Of a stretch of DNA of 49,958 bases, positions 1-8,969 are shown in pieces. Positions within the stretch are counted from its first letter, which is position 1, and each line of letters starts with the position of its first letter. The translations under genes were made by a program, and so were the position numbers. Source of the stretch: Acidobacteriota bacterium (GTDB taxonomy: Bacteria > Acidobacteriota > Thermoanaerobaculia > Thermoanaerobaculales > Thermoanaerobaculaceae); contig PMLC01000074.1 of NCBI GenBank assembly GCA_003158745.1, forward strand, positions 1 through 49,958, read 5' to 3'. The notes beneath the pieces were generated by a model that did no database searches, was not told the DNA's origin, and worked only from the letters and a program-made list of their open reading frames with translations.

Positions 1-45
1 CACCAGAAGTCATGATGTCTAGGCGCAGCTAGGCATGGGGCTTTT

Positions 46-552
46 GTGACCACCGTTCGAATCGAGCGAGCCTCTGACGTTCAACGCATCAGAGAAGTCA
101 ATCGGGCCGCTTTTGAAACGTCGGCTGAAGCCTCCCTCGTTGATCTCTTGAGAGAACGTGGAAAGCTCGTCGTGTCTCTGGTCGCCGAGAGAGAAGGCCA
201 AATCATCGGTCATATTGCGTTCTCGCGCGTTTACCTTGCTTCGAACGCTGAACTACATGGGCTTGGGCTTGGGCCGATGGCCGTCATTCCATCCCATCAG
301 AGGCAAGGCATCGGTTCTCAGCTCGTTCGGGCTGGCCTTGACCGGTGCGCGGCACTCGGCACTCGGTTCGTCGTCGTCCTCGGCCATCGGGACTACTACC
401 CACGTTTCGGCTTTCTCCCAGCCTCGCACTTTCGGCTCTGGTGTTCGTGGCCAGTGCCGGAAGGTGTCTTCATGGCCACCGAACTCGTCTTAGGCGTCCT
501 CGCGAGCGCCGAAGGCCTGGTCTCGTACGAGATCGAGTTCAACGATGTCTGA
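46..552 (+). CDS. GNAT family N-acetyltransferase (YhbS-like)
   Basis: This predicted 168-residue cytosolic acetyl-CoA-dependent N-acetyltransferase has an unknown substrate. The start is GTG at 46. The GNAT core is visible. A central strand ending in GLGPMAVIP is followed by the acetyl-CoA pyrophosphate-binding loop HQRQGIGSQL (the Q/RxxGxG/A signature, about residues 86-95). After it comes the late-fold motif YYPRFGF, where the Y and F of the YxxxGF pattern typify the YhbS group. Length is normal for a single GNAT domain. It is followed 42 nt later by a small damaged gene on the same strand. The family assignment is firm; the substrate cannot be inferred from the context. Confidence 0.85.
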   Translation: MTTVRIERASDVQRIREVNRAAFETSAEASLVDLLRERGKLVVSLVAEREGQIIGHIAFSRVYLASNAELHGLGLGPMAVIPSHQRQGIGSQLVRAGLDRCAALGTRFVVVLGHRDYYPRFGFLPASHFRLWCSWPVPEGVFMATELVLGVLASAEGLVSYEIEFNDV

Positions 553-594
553 CGACTCAATCTGCGCTGCGGCTAAGCGCTTGCAGGTGGGTCT

Positions 595-965
595 GTGACC
601 AAGAGGTTTCTCCGCTGGTTTCGGGAGGCACGAGAGTGGCATTGGCGGCATATTGAGGAGTGGCGAGTGTTCCTTGTGCGGGACGCAGAGGGCTTCACCG
701 CGTTCCAACGTAAGTGCGAAGCCGCCGTAGACAATGCCATGCTCGCGCGTGGGAGGTCGCTGCTCTGGGAAACGCGACGAATGTCAGACCGCGAACGCTT
801 CCGCAATGCGAGGTGCCGGATTCTGGGGTCGAGCTGTGGATCTACACCAACACCGCCGAGGTGAAGGGCCGAAACGACGACACGGTGCTTGAGGACTGGG
901 ACTTTCTTACACCGGATCAGCTCGTGACGGAGTTCGTCCAGAAGGTCGAGGGCGTCATCTTGTGA
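595..965 (+). pseudogene. Small hypothetical gene interrupted by a frameshift
   Basis: Two overlapping frames read as one protein. The first frame starts at GTG 595 and gives a charged, Trp/Arg-rich N-terminus (MTKRFLRWFREAREWHW). It loses protein-like character at about 760-830, where it becomes Arg/Ser-rich. From about there the frame that ends at 965 gives a well-formed acidic end with VELWIYTNTAEV and FLTPDQLVTEFVQKVEG. Neither frame alone looks like a whole protein. The simplest reading is a single gene of about 120 residues carrying one indel, either a real mutation or a base-calling error. I do not recognise the family. Confidence 0.45.
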
Positions 966-1113
966 CCACAAGAGTCCAGGGACATAGGTAACACTTTTCG
1001 CAGTGGGCGTCGCGACCGTCGAAGGGTGAGTGCGCGGTGGAGGGGGCCAAAGCATCCGCCATATCTTTCGGTTCTTGATTCTGGACCAGTTCCGGGACCC
1101 CGGACGCCGGTCC

Positions 1114-1902
1114 CTATCCGTTCGCGAGGATGACGCCACGCTCGCTGGCCTTGATGAACTCGAGGAGGCGCATCGCGTCGGGCGCGTCGGAGAGGTCGGC
1201 GCTGATGCGCGACAGGGCTTCGCTCGTGGTCAGCTTGGAGCTGTGAAGGAAGCGCCACGCCGTCTTCAGGGCCCTGAGCCGCTCTTCCGAGAAACCGCGC
1301 CGCTCGAGCCCGACCGAGTTCGGCCCGAAGCAGCGGGCCGGGCGGCTGCCGACGGTCTTCATGAACGGCAGCACGTCCTTGGTGGCGATGGTGCCGCCAC
1401 CGATGAAGGCGTACTCGCCCACACTGCAGAACTGGTGGATCGCGGTCAAGGCGCCGACGGTCGCGTAGCTCCCGACGTGCACATGTCCGGCCAGGGTGCC
1501 GTTGTTGGCGAAGATGACCCAGTCGCCGACCTGGCAGTCGTGGGCGATGTGAGCGCCGATCATGTAGAGCCCGTGGGCGCCGAGCCTTGTCACTCCCCCA
1601 CCGCCCGGGGTTCCCCGGTGGATATTGACGAACTCCCGAAAGACGTTGCCCGGCCCGATCTCCAGACGCGTCGGGGCGCCCTTGAACTTGAGATCCTGCG
1701 GCGGCGCGCCGATCGAGGCGTGCGAAATGAACCGGTTCCCCCCGGCGATCGTCGTCGGTCCCTCGAACCGGCAGAACGGGCCGACCACGCACCCGGCCCC
1801 GAACTCGACCTCGCCTTCAATCACGACGTACGGGCCGATCTCGACGTCGTCCAAAAGCCGGGCTCGCGGATCGATCACGGCGGTCGCGTGGATCTTCGCC
1901 AT
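1114..1902 (-). CDS. lpxA: Acyl-[ACP]--UDP-N-acetylglucosamine O-acyltransferase LpxA
   Basis: LpxA is the first enzyme of lipid A synthesis. It moves a 3-hydroxyacyl chain from ACP to the 3-OH of UDP-GlcNAc in the cytosol. The 262 residues hold left-handed beta-helix hexapeptide repeats (about residues 5-190) and an alpha-helical C-terminal domain (from about 195). The catalytic His lies in MIGAHIAHDC and is followed by the family motif FANNGTLAGH. The open frame can be extended to a TTG at 1905, but the ATG at 1902 shares one base with the fabZ stop (TGATG), matches the family N-terminus and is preferred. It is the last gene of skp-lpxD-fabZ-lpxA. The usual next genes (lpxI or lpxB) are absent here. 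A 6-bp GC stem (1094-1099/1109-1114) touches the stop codon, without a T run. Confidence 0.96.
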   Translation of the reverse strand: MAKIHATAVIDPRARLLDDVEIGPYVVIEGEVEFGAGCVVGPFCRFEGPTTIAGGNRFISHASIGAPPQDLKFKGAPTRLEIGPGNVFREFVNIHRGTPGGGGVTRLGAHGLYMIGAHIAHDCQVGDWVIFANNGTLAGHVHVGSYATVGALTAIHQFCSVGEYAFIGGGTIATKDVLPFMKTVGSRPARCFGPNSVGLERRGFSEERLRALKTAWRFLHSSKLTTSEALSRISADLSDAPDAMRLLEFIKASERGVILANG

Positions 1903-2345
1903 CAACCCTCGCCTTTCGGGCGGTCCACCATCGCCGAGGAGAGGTCGGCCTCCGCGATGACCCTGTCGCCGACGCGCGCCACGCCGTGCAGCACCGCGTA
2001 GCGCTGGCGGCGCTTGGACACCGTCACCTCGAACACAATCTGGTCGCCGGGCACGACGGGGTGGCGGAATCGGCAGTTGTCGATGCCCGTGAACATGATG
2101 AGCTTCTCGTGCCGGTCCGGAACGTCGCGCAGCATCATCACCCCGCCGGCCTGCGCCATCGCCTCGACGATCAGGACGCCCGGCATCACCGGGACGCCCG
2201 GAAAGTGGCCCATGAACTGGGGCTCGTTGAAGGTGACGTTCTTGAGCGCAACGATGCGGTCGGGCCCGATCTCGAGAACCCGGTCGACGAGCAGGAACGG
2301 GTAGCGGTGCGGAAGGATGTCGAGGATCCCCTGAATGTCCATCAT
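1902..2345 (-). CDS. fabZ: 3-hydroxyacyl-[ACP] dehydratase FabZ
   Basis: FabZ dehydrates (3R)-hydroxyacyl-ACP to trans-2-enoyl-ACP in fatty-acid elongation. It competes with LpxA and LpxD for the same hydroxyacyl-ACP, which explains the shared operon. The 147-residue hot-dog fold carries the signature HFPGVPVMPGVL (catalytic His) followed by VEAMAQ (catalytic Glu), and the N-terminus ILPHRYPFLLVDRV is typical. Two ATG codons stand in tandem (2345 and 2342), both overlapping the lpxD stop, so the start is uncertain by one residue. The 3' end overlaps the lpxA start by one base, which suggests translational coupling. Confidence 0.96.
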   Translation of the reverse strand: MMDIQGILDILPHRYPFLLVDRVLEIGPDRIVALKNVTFNEPQFMGHFPGVPVMPGVLIVEAMAQAGGVMMLRDVPDRHEKLIMFTGIDNCRFRHPVVPGDQIVFEVTVSKRRQRYAVLHGVARVGDRVIAEADLSSAMVDRPKGEG

Positions 2346-3370
2346 GCCTTTTCCCCCAGCTGCCGGATCGCCTCCTCCAGAGCCTTGACGCGTCGCCGAA
2401 GCTCTTCGAGCGTGAATAGGTTGGCCATCGCGCGCAACCAGTCCTTGTGCGGCCGCGAGGGGAAACCGGAGACCATCGCCCCCGCCGGGACGTCTTCGGT
2501 GACCCCAGTCTTCGCCGTCACAACCGCCCCGTCGCCGATCGTGATGTGACCGACGGCGCCGCTCTGCCCCGCCATGACAACGTGATGCCCCAGACGAGTC
2601 GAGCCCGAGATGCCGGCCTGTGAGACCAGCAGCGAATGCTCGCCCACCTTCACGTTGTGGGCGATCTGTACCAGGTTGTCCACCTTAGTGCCACGGCCGA
2701 CGCGCGTCTCGCCGAGCGCCGCCCGGTCGATGCAGACGTTGGCCCCGAGCTCCACGTCGTCCTCGACTACCACGACCCCGACCTGCGGCACCTTGTGGTG
2801 AACGCCATCCACGGTCGCGAACCCGAAGCCGTCGGCTCCGAGCACGACCCCCGCATGAAGGATGCACCGCGCCCCCACTCGGCAGCGCGGCTCGATGGTG
2901 ACCTGCGGGCGGAGCACGGTGTCCTCGCCCACCTCGACGTCGTCTCCCAGGACACACCCCGGTCCGATCACCGCGCGGGCGCCAACAACGGCCCGCTCGC
3001 CCACAACGGCGTGCGGCCCGATCGAGGCCGAGCCTGCGATGCGGGCCGAGGCGGACACCACTGCGCTCGGATGGATGCCTGCCTGAGAGGGTTCACCCGG
3101 ATAGAAGAGCTCCAGGAGCTTGCCAAGCGCGGCGTAGGGGTCCCTGCACACCAGCAGGTTGCGGCCCGGGAAGGTGCTCGCGTCCGCGACGAGCAACGCG
3201 CCGGCGCGCGACACCCTCGCCGCCTGGAGGTAGCGCCGGTTGTGGTAGAAGGAGAGGTGCCCCGCTTCTGCGTCCTCGAGCGTGCGGACCCCCTCGATGC
3301 GCCGGCTCCCGTCCCCTACGACCTCGGCACCGACGTGCGCCGCCAGCTCGTCGAGGGTCAAGGTGGGCAT
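2342..3370 (-). CDS. lpxD: UDP-3-O-(3-hydroxyacyl)glucosamine N-acyltransferase LpxD
   Basis: LpxD carries out the third step of lipid A synthesis, N-acylating UDP-3-O-acyl-glucosamine with a second hydroxyacyl-ACP. The 342 residues show an N-terminal uridine-binding domain (residues 1-100, with LSFYHNRRYLQAA), then a long run of hexapeptide repeats, and a C-terminal helix with the KALEEAIRQL coil. The catalytic His lies in VDNLVQIAHNV, and the GISGSTRLGHHV and GQSGAVGH segments are typical. The ATG at 3370 has a GAGGCG element about 9 nt upstream. The gene follows skp by 62 nt and overlaps fabZ by 4 nt. Confidence 0.96.
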   Translation of the reverse strand: MPTLTLDELAAHVGAEVVGDGSRRIEGVRTLEDAEAGHLSFYHNRRYLQAARVSRAGALLVADASTFPGRNLLVCRDPYAALGKLLELFYPGEPSQAGIHPSAVVSASARIAGSASIGPHAVVGERAVVGARAVIGPGCVLGDDVEVGEDTVLRPQVTIEPRCRVGARCILHAGVVLGADGFGFATVDGVHHKVPQVGVVVVEDDVELGANVCIDRAALGETRVGRGTKVDNLVQIAHNVKVGEHSLLVSQAGISGSTRLGHHVVMAGQSGAVGHITIGDGAVVTAKTGVTEDVPAGAMVSGFPSRPHKDWLRAMANLFTLEELRRRVKALEEAIRQLGEKA

Positions 3371-3432
3371 GAGATCAACGCCTCATGGCCTCGACGGGGA
3401 CCGTCGCGACTCCAATGCGGGGCGAACTCGCC

Positions 3433-3963
3433 TCACTTGGTCACCTTGGTGTTGAAGCGCCTGAGCACCTGGTCGGTGATGTCGAGCGATTCGTCGGCAA
3501 ACACGAGGCCTGACTGGAACTTGTTGAAGATGAGTTGGAGCTTCATCTCGCGGCCGAGTTCCTGGATGATCGGCATGAGCTGCTTTTCCAGGGCGCCCAG
3601 CTCCTTGCGCTTTGCCTCCTCGAGCTGTTGCTGAGCGTCGTCGTCGAAGCGGCGGAGCGCGATCCCCCGATCCTCGATCTGCTTCTGGAGGTCGGCGACC
3701 TTCGCCTCCGAGAGCGTGGCGCGCTGCGCCTCAAGCTGCTTCTGGAGCGCCTGGAGATCTTCCGTCATCTTCTTGCGCTCGGCGACCTTCTCGTCCTGAA
3801 CCTTCTTGAGGCGGGTCATTGACTCCTTCCCAGCCGCTGAGTTCTGCACGAGCTGGTCGACATCGATCACCGCCACCGCCAGCTTGGGGGCTTCCTGCGC
3901 CATTGCGCGGCCCGCCGCAATCGCAGCGACGGCCACCATCACAACCGCCAGATTCGCTTTCAT
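3433..3963 (-). CDS. Skp/OmpH family periplasmic chaperone
   Basis: This is a periplasmic holdase for outer-membrane proteins, 176 residues long. [23 protein letters not shown] is a clear signal peptide with an AMA-Q cleavage site. A short strand ([12 protein letters not shown]) is followed by a long charged coiled coil (about residues 50-120, rich in K/E/Q) and a C-terminal strand segment ending near the stop. This is the normal Skp architecture. The ATG at 3963 was chosen because AAAAGGAG lies 7 nt upstream and the signal peptide begins there. The open frame runs another 3.7 kb upstream, but that is antisense of the next gene. It heads the lpxD-fabZ-lpxA operon. bamA, which often precedes skp, is replaced by a divergent transketolase fusion gene. 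Confidence 0.92.
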   Translation of the reverse strand: MKANLAVVMVAVAAIAAGRAMAQEAPKLAVAVIDVDQLVQNSAAGKESMTRLKKVQDEKVAERKKMTEDLQALQKQLEAQRATLSEAKVADLQKQIEDRGIALRRFDDDAQQQLEEAKRKELGALEKQLMPIIQELGREMKLQLIFNKFQSGLVFADESLDITDQVLRRFNTKVTK

Positions 3964-4083
3964 GCTCGGCTCCTTTTCGTCGTCTTTTCGACCCCCCGTC
4001 CCGGGGGCTCGCATTCTACCATCCGGGAACAGTTGCCCACGAAGCAAGGGTGCGCAACAATCCTGGCCTCGCAAGGAGGACCC

Positions 4084-7000
4084 ATGCGGCCGTTCGAGAA
4101 GCTGGACCAGCAGGTGGTAGCTGCGCTGCGGTTGCTGGCGGTGGACCAAGTGGAGAAAGCCAGGTCCGGGCACCCCGGGCTTCCGCTCGGTGCGGCGCCC
4201 ATGGCGTATGTACTGTGGAGCAGGTTTCTGCGCCACAACCCTGCGAACCCGCGCTGGCCGGACCGCGACCGATTCGTTCTCTCGGCGGGCCACGGCTCGG
4301 CGCTGCTCTACGCCCTCCTGCACCTGTTCGGGTACGACCTCCCGCTCGCAGATCTCGAACGCTTCCGGCAGTGGGGCTCCCTGACGCCGGGCCACCCCGA
4401 GGCGGGGCTCACGCCCGGCGTCGAGACGACGAGCGGTCCGCTGGGCCAGGGGTTCGCCGTGGCCGTCGGGATGGCGCTCGCGGAGCGCCACCTTGCTGCT
4501 CGCTTCAACCGTGACGGACTGCCGGTCATCGACCACCGTACGTGGGTGATCGCGAGCGACGGCGACCTCATGGAGGGAATCTCGCACGAGGCGGCCTCGT
4601 TCGCCGGGCATCTCCGGCTTGGACGCCTGGTGGTTCTCTACGACGATAATCACATCACCATCGAGGGTCCGACCGATCTCGCGTTCTCCGAGGATGTGGA
4701 TGCCCGCTTCGCCGCGTACGGCTGGCGCGTCCTCCACGTCGAGGACGGCAACGACCTCGACGCGATCGCCACGGCGCTCGCCCAGGCAGCTTCCAGCGAG
4801 GACGCTCCGGTCATGGTCCGCGTCCGGACGCACATCGGCTGGGGCAGCCCACGGCAAGACACCGCCAAGGCCCACGGCGAGCCGCTCGGTCCGGAAGGCG
4901 TGGCGGCCACGCGGTCGAAGCTCGGCTGGACGATCGGCGAGGCGTTCGCGATCCCTGAGGAGATCCGAAGGTATGCCCTCGCCCGGACCGAACCGGGCCG
5001 CAAGGCCCATAGGGCCTGGAACGCTCTGGTCGACACGTACAGGAACGCGCACCCCCAGGATGCGCAGGAGCTCGGTCGCCGCCTCTCCGGAGAGCTGCCC
5101 TCCGGTTGGGACGACTCTCTGCCGTCCTTTCCGGAGGGCTCGTCGCAAGCGACCCGCCAGGCATCCGGGTCGACGCTCAACGCCCTCGCACCCGTCGTAC
5201 CCGAGCTGCTCGGCGGGTCGGCCGACTTGGCGCCCTCCAACGACACCCTGCTGGCGGGCGAGGCGTCCGCGGCGCGCGGCTCGTACGGAGGACGGAACCT
5301 GCACTTCGGGATCCGCGAGCACGCGATGGCCGCCATCGCCAACGGGCTCGCGCTCCATGGGGGGCTGCGGCCCTACGTGGCGACGTTCCTCGTGTTCTCG
5401 GATTACCTCCGCCCCGCGCTCCGCCTCGCGGCGTTGATGAAGCTGCCTGTCACGTACGTTTTCACTCACGACTCGATAGCGGTAGGCGAGGACGGCCCCA
5501 CGCATCAGCCGATCGAGCACATCGTGGGGTTGAGGATCATCCCGAACGTGATCGTGCTGCGCCCCGCCGACGCCAACGAGACCAGCGAGGCGTGGCGCGT
5601 CGCTCTCGAGCGCCGCGACGGTCCCACCGCGCTCATCCTCACGAGGCAGAAGCTGCCGGTCCTGCCGCCGCCCGAGCCCGGCTCGGTCGGGCGCGGCGCA
5701 TTCGTCCGTGTAGAGGCCGGCACCGGGGCCCCCGAGGTTGTGCTCGTCGCCACGGGCTCGGAAGTTAGCCTCGCGTTGACCGTGCGCGACTCCCTGGAGA
5801 AGGGGGGCACCCCGACCCGCGTGGTGTCCGCACCCTCGCTCGAGCTGTTGGGACGCCAGCCTGCCGACTACCGGCGCGCGGTGCTCGGCCCCAGGCATGC
5901 GCTCAAGGTGGCGATCGAGATGGGCCGTGGCCAGGGGTGGCACAGGTGGGTCGGCGACGGCGAGATCGTGAGCCTCAACCGGTTCGGAGCCTCGGCGCCC
6001 GGTCCCGAGGTGACTGCCAGGCTCGGCTACTCCACGGAAGGCATCGCCGCGCGGGTCAGAGAGGTCCTCGCGTCCCGAGGGTGCTCGCCGATCGACTTCG
6101 TCGTTCCCACCCTCCTCGAGCCTGCGATCGAGTCCGCCCGCAAACGCCTGCAGAGCGCCTCGGCGATCCAGCGCCTCGCGGCGCGTGACGGAACGCTCTG
6201 GGGTGACGGCGCGGCCGCCAATGCGGCCCGGCGCCTCGGCTGGCTCGACCTGCCCTCGCGCACCCGCCAGGAGCTGCCGGCGCTGGAGGCACTCGCCGCA
6301 GCGCTCGCAACCGACGGCGCGCACACGCTGGTCCTGCTCGGGATGGGCGGATCGAGCCTCGCCCCCGAAGTGCTGAGGTCCGTCGGCGGGACCCCGGCCG
6401 GGCGCGAACTTGTCGTGCTCGATACCACCGATCCCGACCGTGTCGGCAACACGCTGGGTGCGCTCGACCCGGCGTCGATCGCGGTGGTGGCGATCAGCAA
6501 ATCTGGCACGACGGCGGAGACCTCCGCCTTGCTCGAAATCTCCTGGCAGACCGTCAGGACGGCTCTCGGCGACCGCGCGGGCGACCGCTTCGTGGCGGTC
6601 ACGGAGCCCGGCACGCCCCTCGCCCGTCTCGCCGTCGCTCGCGGCTTCCGCGCCGTGCTCGACCACCCCGTCGATGTCGGCGGGCGGTACTCGGCACTCT
6701 CGCTCGTGGGGATCTTCCCGGCGGTGTGGATGGGGCTCGACGCCGAGCAGTTGCTGGCCAGCGCCGAACGGGGCCTCGCCGAACCGGCGATCCGCCATCC
6801 GGCGGCCGATCTCGCGCTCCTGGTGGCGGGCGCTGCCGTCCACGGTTGGGGTAAGCTTGCGATTGTCGCCTCGCCCAGCCTCGCACTGCTCGGCGCATGG
6901 GCCGAACAGCTCGTCGCCGAGAGCACCGGCAAAGAAGGCCGGGGAATCCTTCCGGTGGTCCTGGCCCAGCCGCCGGCGGCGGACCAAGGCTGGCCGGACA

Positions 7001-7686
7001 CGGTCTACCTGTCGCCACGGTTTGCGGACGAGGACACGACCGCTCTCGATCTCGCCCTCGACGGACTGGCGCAATCCGGACACCCTGTGGCGCGCTGGCG
7101 TTTGCGCCGGGACGGACTCGGTGAAGCGTTTGCCGTTTTCGAGATCGCGACCGCACTCGCCGGTTTTCTCCTCGGCATGAACCCGTTCGACGAGCCCGAT
7201 GTGGTGCGAGCCAAGGACTGCGCCCGCGCGGCGCTCGCCGCCGGAGGATTCGCTGCGCCGGCACCGAGCGGCAAGCCGGGCCAGACCCTGCGGACCCACC
7301 TGCAAGACGTCGGGCCCGCTGTTGCGATCGCGTTGCTGGCGTACCTGCCGGAGGGACCTCCTGTTGCCAGCGCGCTCGCGAGCTTGGCGCGTGCCATCTC
7401 GCGCGCGGTACACGTGCCGGTCACCGCAGCATTCGGGCCTCGCTACCTGCACTCCACAGGGCAGCTCCACAAGGGTGGCCCTGCCCACATCGTCCCGGTC
7501 GTCTTGACCGGTGAGCCGTTGCACGACTTGGCAATCCCCGGCCAGACGCACACGCTTGGGCAGCTCCGCCTCGCGCAAGCGCTTGGCGACGCCGCGGCAC
7601 TGAAGGAGGTGGGTAAGAAGGTGCTGCACCTCCACCTCGGTGCAGACGCGCTCGGCGGGATCGAGGAACTCGCGCGGGGCTGGTAG
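4084..7686 (+). CDS. Fused transketolase - phosphoglucose isomerase
   Basis: A single 1200-residue frame encodes two complete cytosolic sugar-phosphate enzymes. Residues 1 to about 670 are transketolase, with the TPP motif opening at SDGDLMEG (about 157), the catalytic Glu in GIREHAM (about 411), [10 protein letters not shown] and a C-terminal domain with LVATGSEV. Residues about 680-1200 are phosphoglucose isomerase of the type usually found fused to transaldolase. They show [14 protein letters not shown], the phosphate loop SKSGTTAET (about 805), GGRYSALS, the catalytic Glu in AESTGKEG (about 946) and [11 protein letters not shown] (about 1123). No transaldolase domain is present. The start ATG has AAGGAGG 4 nt upstream; the reading frame upstream of it lacks this. 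The product of one half, fructose-6-phosphate, is the substrate of the other. The gene diverges from skp and is followed by a heptamer hairpin. Confidence 0.93.
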   Translation: MRPFEKLDQQVVAALRLLAVDQVEKARSGHPGLPLGAAPMAYVLWSRFLRHNPANPRWPDRDRFVLSAGHGSALLYALLHLFGYDLPLADLERFRQWGSLTPGHPEAGLTPGVETTSGPLGQGFAVAVGMALAERHLAARFNRDGLPVIDHRTWVIASDGDLMEGISHEAASFAGHLRLGRLVVLYDDNHITIEGPTDLAFSEDVDARFAAYGWRVLHVEDGNDLDAIATALAQAASSEDAPVMVRVRTHIGWGSPRQDTAKAHGEPLGPEGVAATRSKLGWTIGEAFAIPEEIRRYALARTEPGRKAHRAWNALVDTYRNAHPQDAQELGRRLSGELPSGWDDSLPSFPEGSSQATRQASGSTLNALAPVVPELLGGSADLAPSNDTLLAGEASAARGSYGGRNLHFGIREHAMAAIANGLALHGGLRPYVATFLVFSDYLRPALRLAALMKLPVTYVFTHDSIAVGEDGPTHQPIEHIVGLRIIPNVIVLRPADANETSEAWRVALERRDGPTALILTRQKLPVLPPPEPGSVGRGAFVRVEAGTGAPEVVLVATGSEVSLALTVRDSLEKGGTPTRVVSAPSLELLGRQPADYRRAVLGPRHALKVAIEMGRGQGWHRWVGDGEIVSLNRFGASAPGPEVTARLGYSTEGIAARVREVLASRGCSPIDFVVPTLLEPAIESARKRLQSASAIQRLAARDGTLWGDGAAANAARRLGWLDLPSRTRQELPALEALAAALATDGAHTLVLLGMGGSSLAPEVLRSVGGTPAGRELVVLDTTDPDRVGNTLGALDPASIAVVAISKSGTTAETSALLEISWQTVRTALGDRAGDRFVAVTEPGTPLARLAVARGFRAVLDHPVDVGGRYSALSLVGIFPAVWMGLDAEQLLASAERGLAEPAIRHPAADLALLVAGAAVHGWGKLAIVASPSLALLGAWAEQLVAESTGKEGRGILPVVLAQPPAADQGWPDTVYLSPRFADEDTTALDLALDGLAQSGHPVARWRLRRDGLGEAFAVFEIATALAGFLLGMNPFDEPDVVRAKDCARAALAAGGFAAPAPSGKPGQTLRTHLQDVGPAVAIALLAYLPEGPPVASALASLARAISRAVHVPVTAAFGPRYLHSTGQLHKGGPAHIVPVVLTGEPLHDLAIPGQTHTLGQLRLAQALGDAAALKEVGKKVLHLHLGADALGGIEELARGW

Positions 7687-7816
7687 CCCGGACGGGGCCA
7701 AGGGAAGAGGGTAGAAGGCAGAAGTAAGAAGACAAGCGAACGCTCGGCCGCCTGCAATCCGTCGTCTTCCGTCTTCCCTCTTCCCTCTTCCCTCTTACCT
7801 CTTCCGTCTGTCCGGG
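7687..7816. repeat. Convergent-junction hairpin built from 7-nt repeats (copy 1)
   Basis: This fills the gap between two convergent genes. The outer ends pair exactly (CCCGGAC at 7687-7693, GTCCGGG at 7810-7816). The right arm is seven units in perfect 7-nt register at 7765-7813: TCTTCCG, three TCTTCCC, TCTTACC, TCTTCCG, TCTGTCC. The left arm (7702-7736) holds complementary purine units: GGGAAGA, GGGTAGA, AGGCAGA, AGTAAGA, AGACAAG. The RNA from either strand would fold into one long imperfect hairpin, so it may act as a bidirectional terminator or 3'-end protector. Similar structures lie at 18727 and 33934. Confidence 0.8.
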
Positions 7817-7826
7817 TTCTATTGGT

Positions 7827-8969
7827 CTAGTCGGGACCGAGCGCCACGGCGGCGAGCCTCTCGCATGCCCGTTCCCGCGAGTACTCGCGCTCCACCACGG
7901 CTCGCAGGCGCCGGCCCTGCGCAGCTGCGGCAGCCGGATCGGACAGCAGGCCGAGGACGCGCTCCGCCAGCGCCGACGGATCGCTCGCCACTACCGCCTC
8001 GGCCGCGATCGCGTCGAGCCCTCGCACCGCTTCGGGGGAAGCGACCAGGGCGCACGATGCCTCCGCAGCCTCGAGGACCTTGTTCGACTGACCCGTGCCG
8101 AAGCGCAGTGGGAAGAGAGCGACCCTGACGCGGCGGAGGAGGCGGCCTCGATCCTCCATCGGCGAGATCACGGTGACCCCGTCGCGACCGTGCGCACGGC
8201 GCATGAAGGAAGGCGCGTCGGCCCCGGCCAGCAGGAGCGTGGCACCCGGACGGGCCGCGCGAATGCGGGGCCAGATTTCGCCGAGGACCAGCGCCGCCGC
8301 ATCCCGATTTGCAAAGTACGCGAGCCGGCCCCAGAACCCGACGTCGAAATCCCGCTCACCCTCCGTCGCCGGCTGCAGGGTGACCCCGTGGAACACCGCC
8401 TCGGTTCGCTCCCCGAACGCCTCCTTCTCTGCGTCCGCGACGACGAGCACGCGATCGTAACGCCGGGCGACATCTCGCTCAAGACGAGCGGTCCGGTCCG
8501 CTTCAAGGCGCCAGAGGAACCGCGCCGGGCCGCGCGCCGCTTCCGCCCGGGCGTCCAGGTTCGCGGCGAGCGAGTCGATGGCGTCGAAGACGAGCCGACC
8601 AGCACGGAGACGGCCGAACGCCCAGGGGTCGAGACGCGCGAGCAGGAGCACGGCGGCGTCGAATGGACCCGAATCACGCTCCGCTTCGTCGAGAGCGCTC
8701 TCCCATGCATGCCCGGCCGCGAGGAGGGCTGTAGCCGGCAACCCCTCTGAGACCGTCCGCCAAGAGGCCGACATGACGGCCGCAAGAGACCGCGGCGCCG
8801 GCACGTGCCGGAACGCCGGGGCATCGGGTGGGGTCCGCCCCTCGGGCGCCACCAACGTCACGTTCGCGCGGGGCGCGAGGGCCTCCAGCCAGGCGAGCGC
8901 CCTGATCCTGTCGCCGGTGACGACGGGCCATGGGAACCGCGAGGAGACCACAAGGACGTTCCTATCCAT
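7827..8969 (-). CDS. Glycosyltransferase, GT4-like (exopolysaccharide type)
   Basis: This predicted 380-residue cytosolic GT-B fold enzyme adds a sugar to a polysaccharide or lipid-linked precursor. The N-terminus NVLVVSSRFPWPVVTGDRIRA is the classic GT4 opening with the GD(R) acceptor-side loop. A middle segment has FDAIDSLAANLDARA, and the C-terminal half has FWGRLAYFANRDAA, LLLAGAD and LFPLRFGTGQSNKVLEA. The last of these corresponds to the nucleotide-sugar binding region; Glu after KVL is the usual E. The pattern is close to the Stp1-like sugar transferases of exopolysaccharide clusters. The start overlaps the upstream glycosyltransferase by 8 nt, so the two are co-translated. Confidence 0.82.
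   Translation of the reverse strand: MDRNVLVVSSRFPWPVVTGDRIRALAWLEALAPRANVTLVAPEGRTPPDAPAFRHVPAPRSLAAVMSASWRTVSEGLPATALLAAGHAWESALDEAERDSGPFDAAVLLLARLDPWAFGRLRAGRLVFDAIDSLAANLDARAEAARGPARFLWRLEADRTARLERDVARRYDRVLVVADAEKEAFGERTEAVFHGVTLQPATEGERDFDVGFWGRLAYFANRDAAALVLGEIWPRIRAARPGATLLLAGADAPSFMRRAHGRDGVTVISPMEDRGRLLRRVRVALFPLRFGTGQSNKVLEAAEASCALVASPEAVRGLDAIAAEAVVASDPSALAERVLGLLSDPAAAAAQGRRLRAVVEREYSRERACERLAAVALGPD

Noticed and set aside
46-965. Integron gene cassettes (two small same-strand genes at the window start)
   Set aside because: I looked for attC-type core sites (GTTRRRY and its complement) around 1-45, 553-594 and 966-1010 and found none.
3433-7701. A 1422-residue minus-strand open frame that includes Skp
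   Set aside because: All but the last 176 residues are the antisense of the transketolase-isomerase gene, Arg/Gly-rich and without family signatures. The real skp starts at 3963 with a ribosome site and signal peptide.
7687-7816. CRISPR array
   Set aside because: The repeated units are 7 nt without spacers and occur as complementary arms. No cas genes exist in the window.
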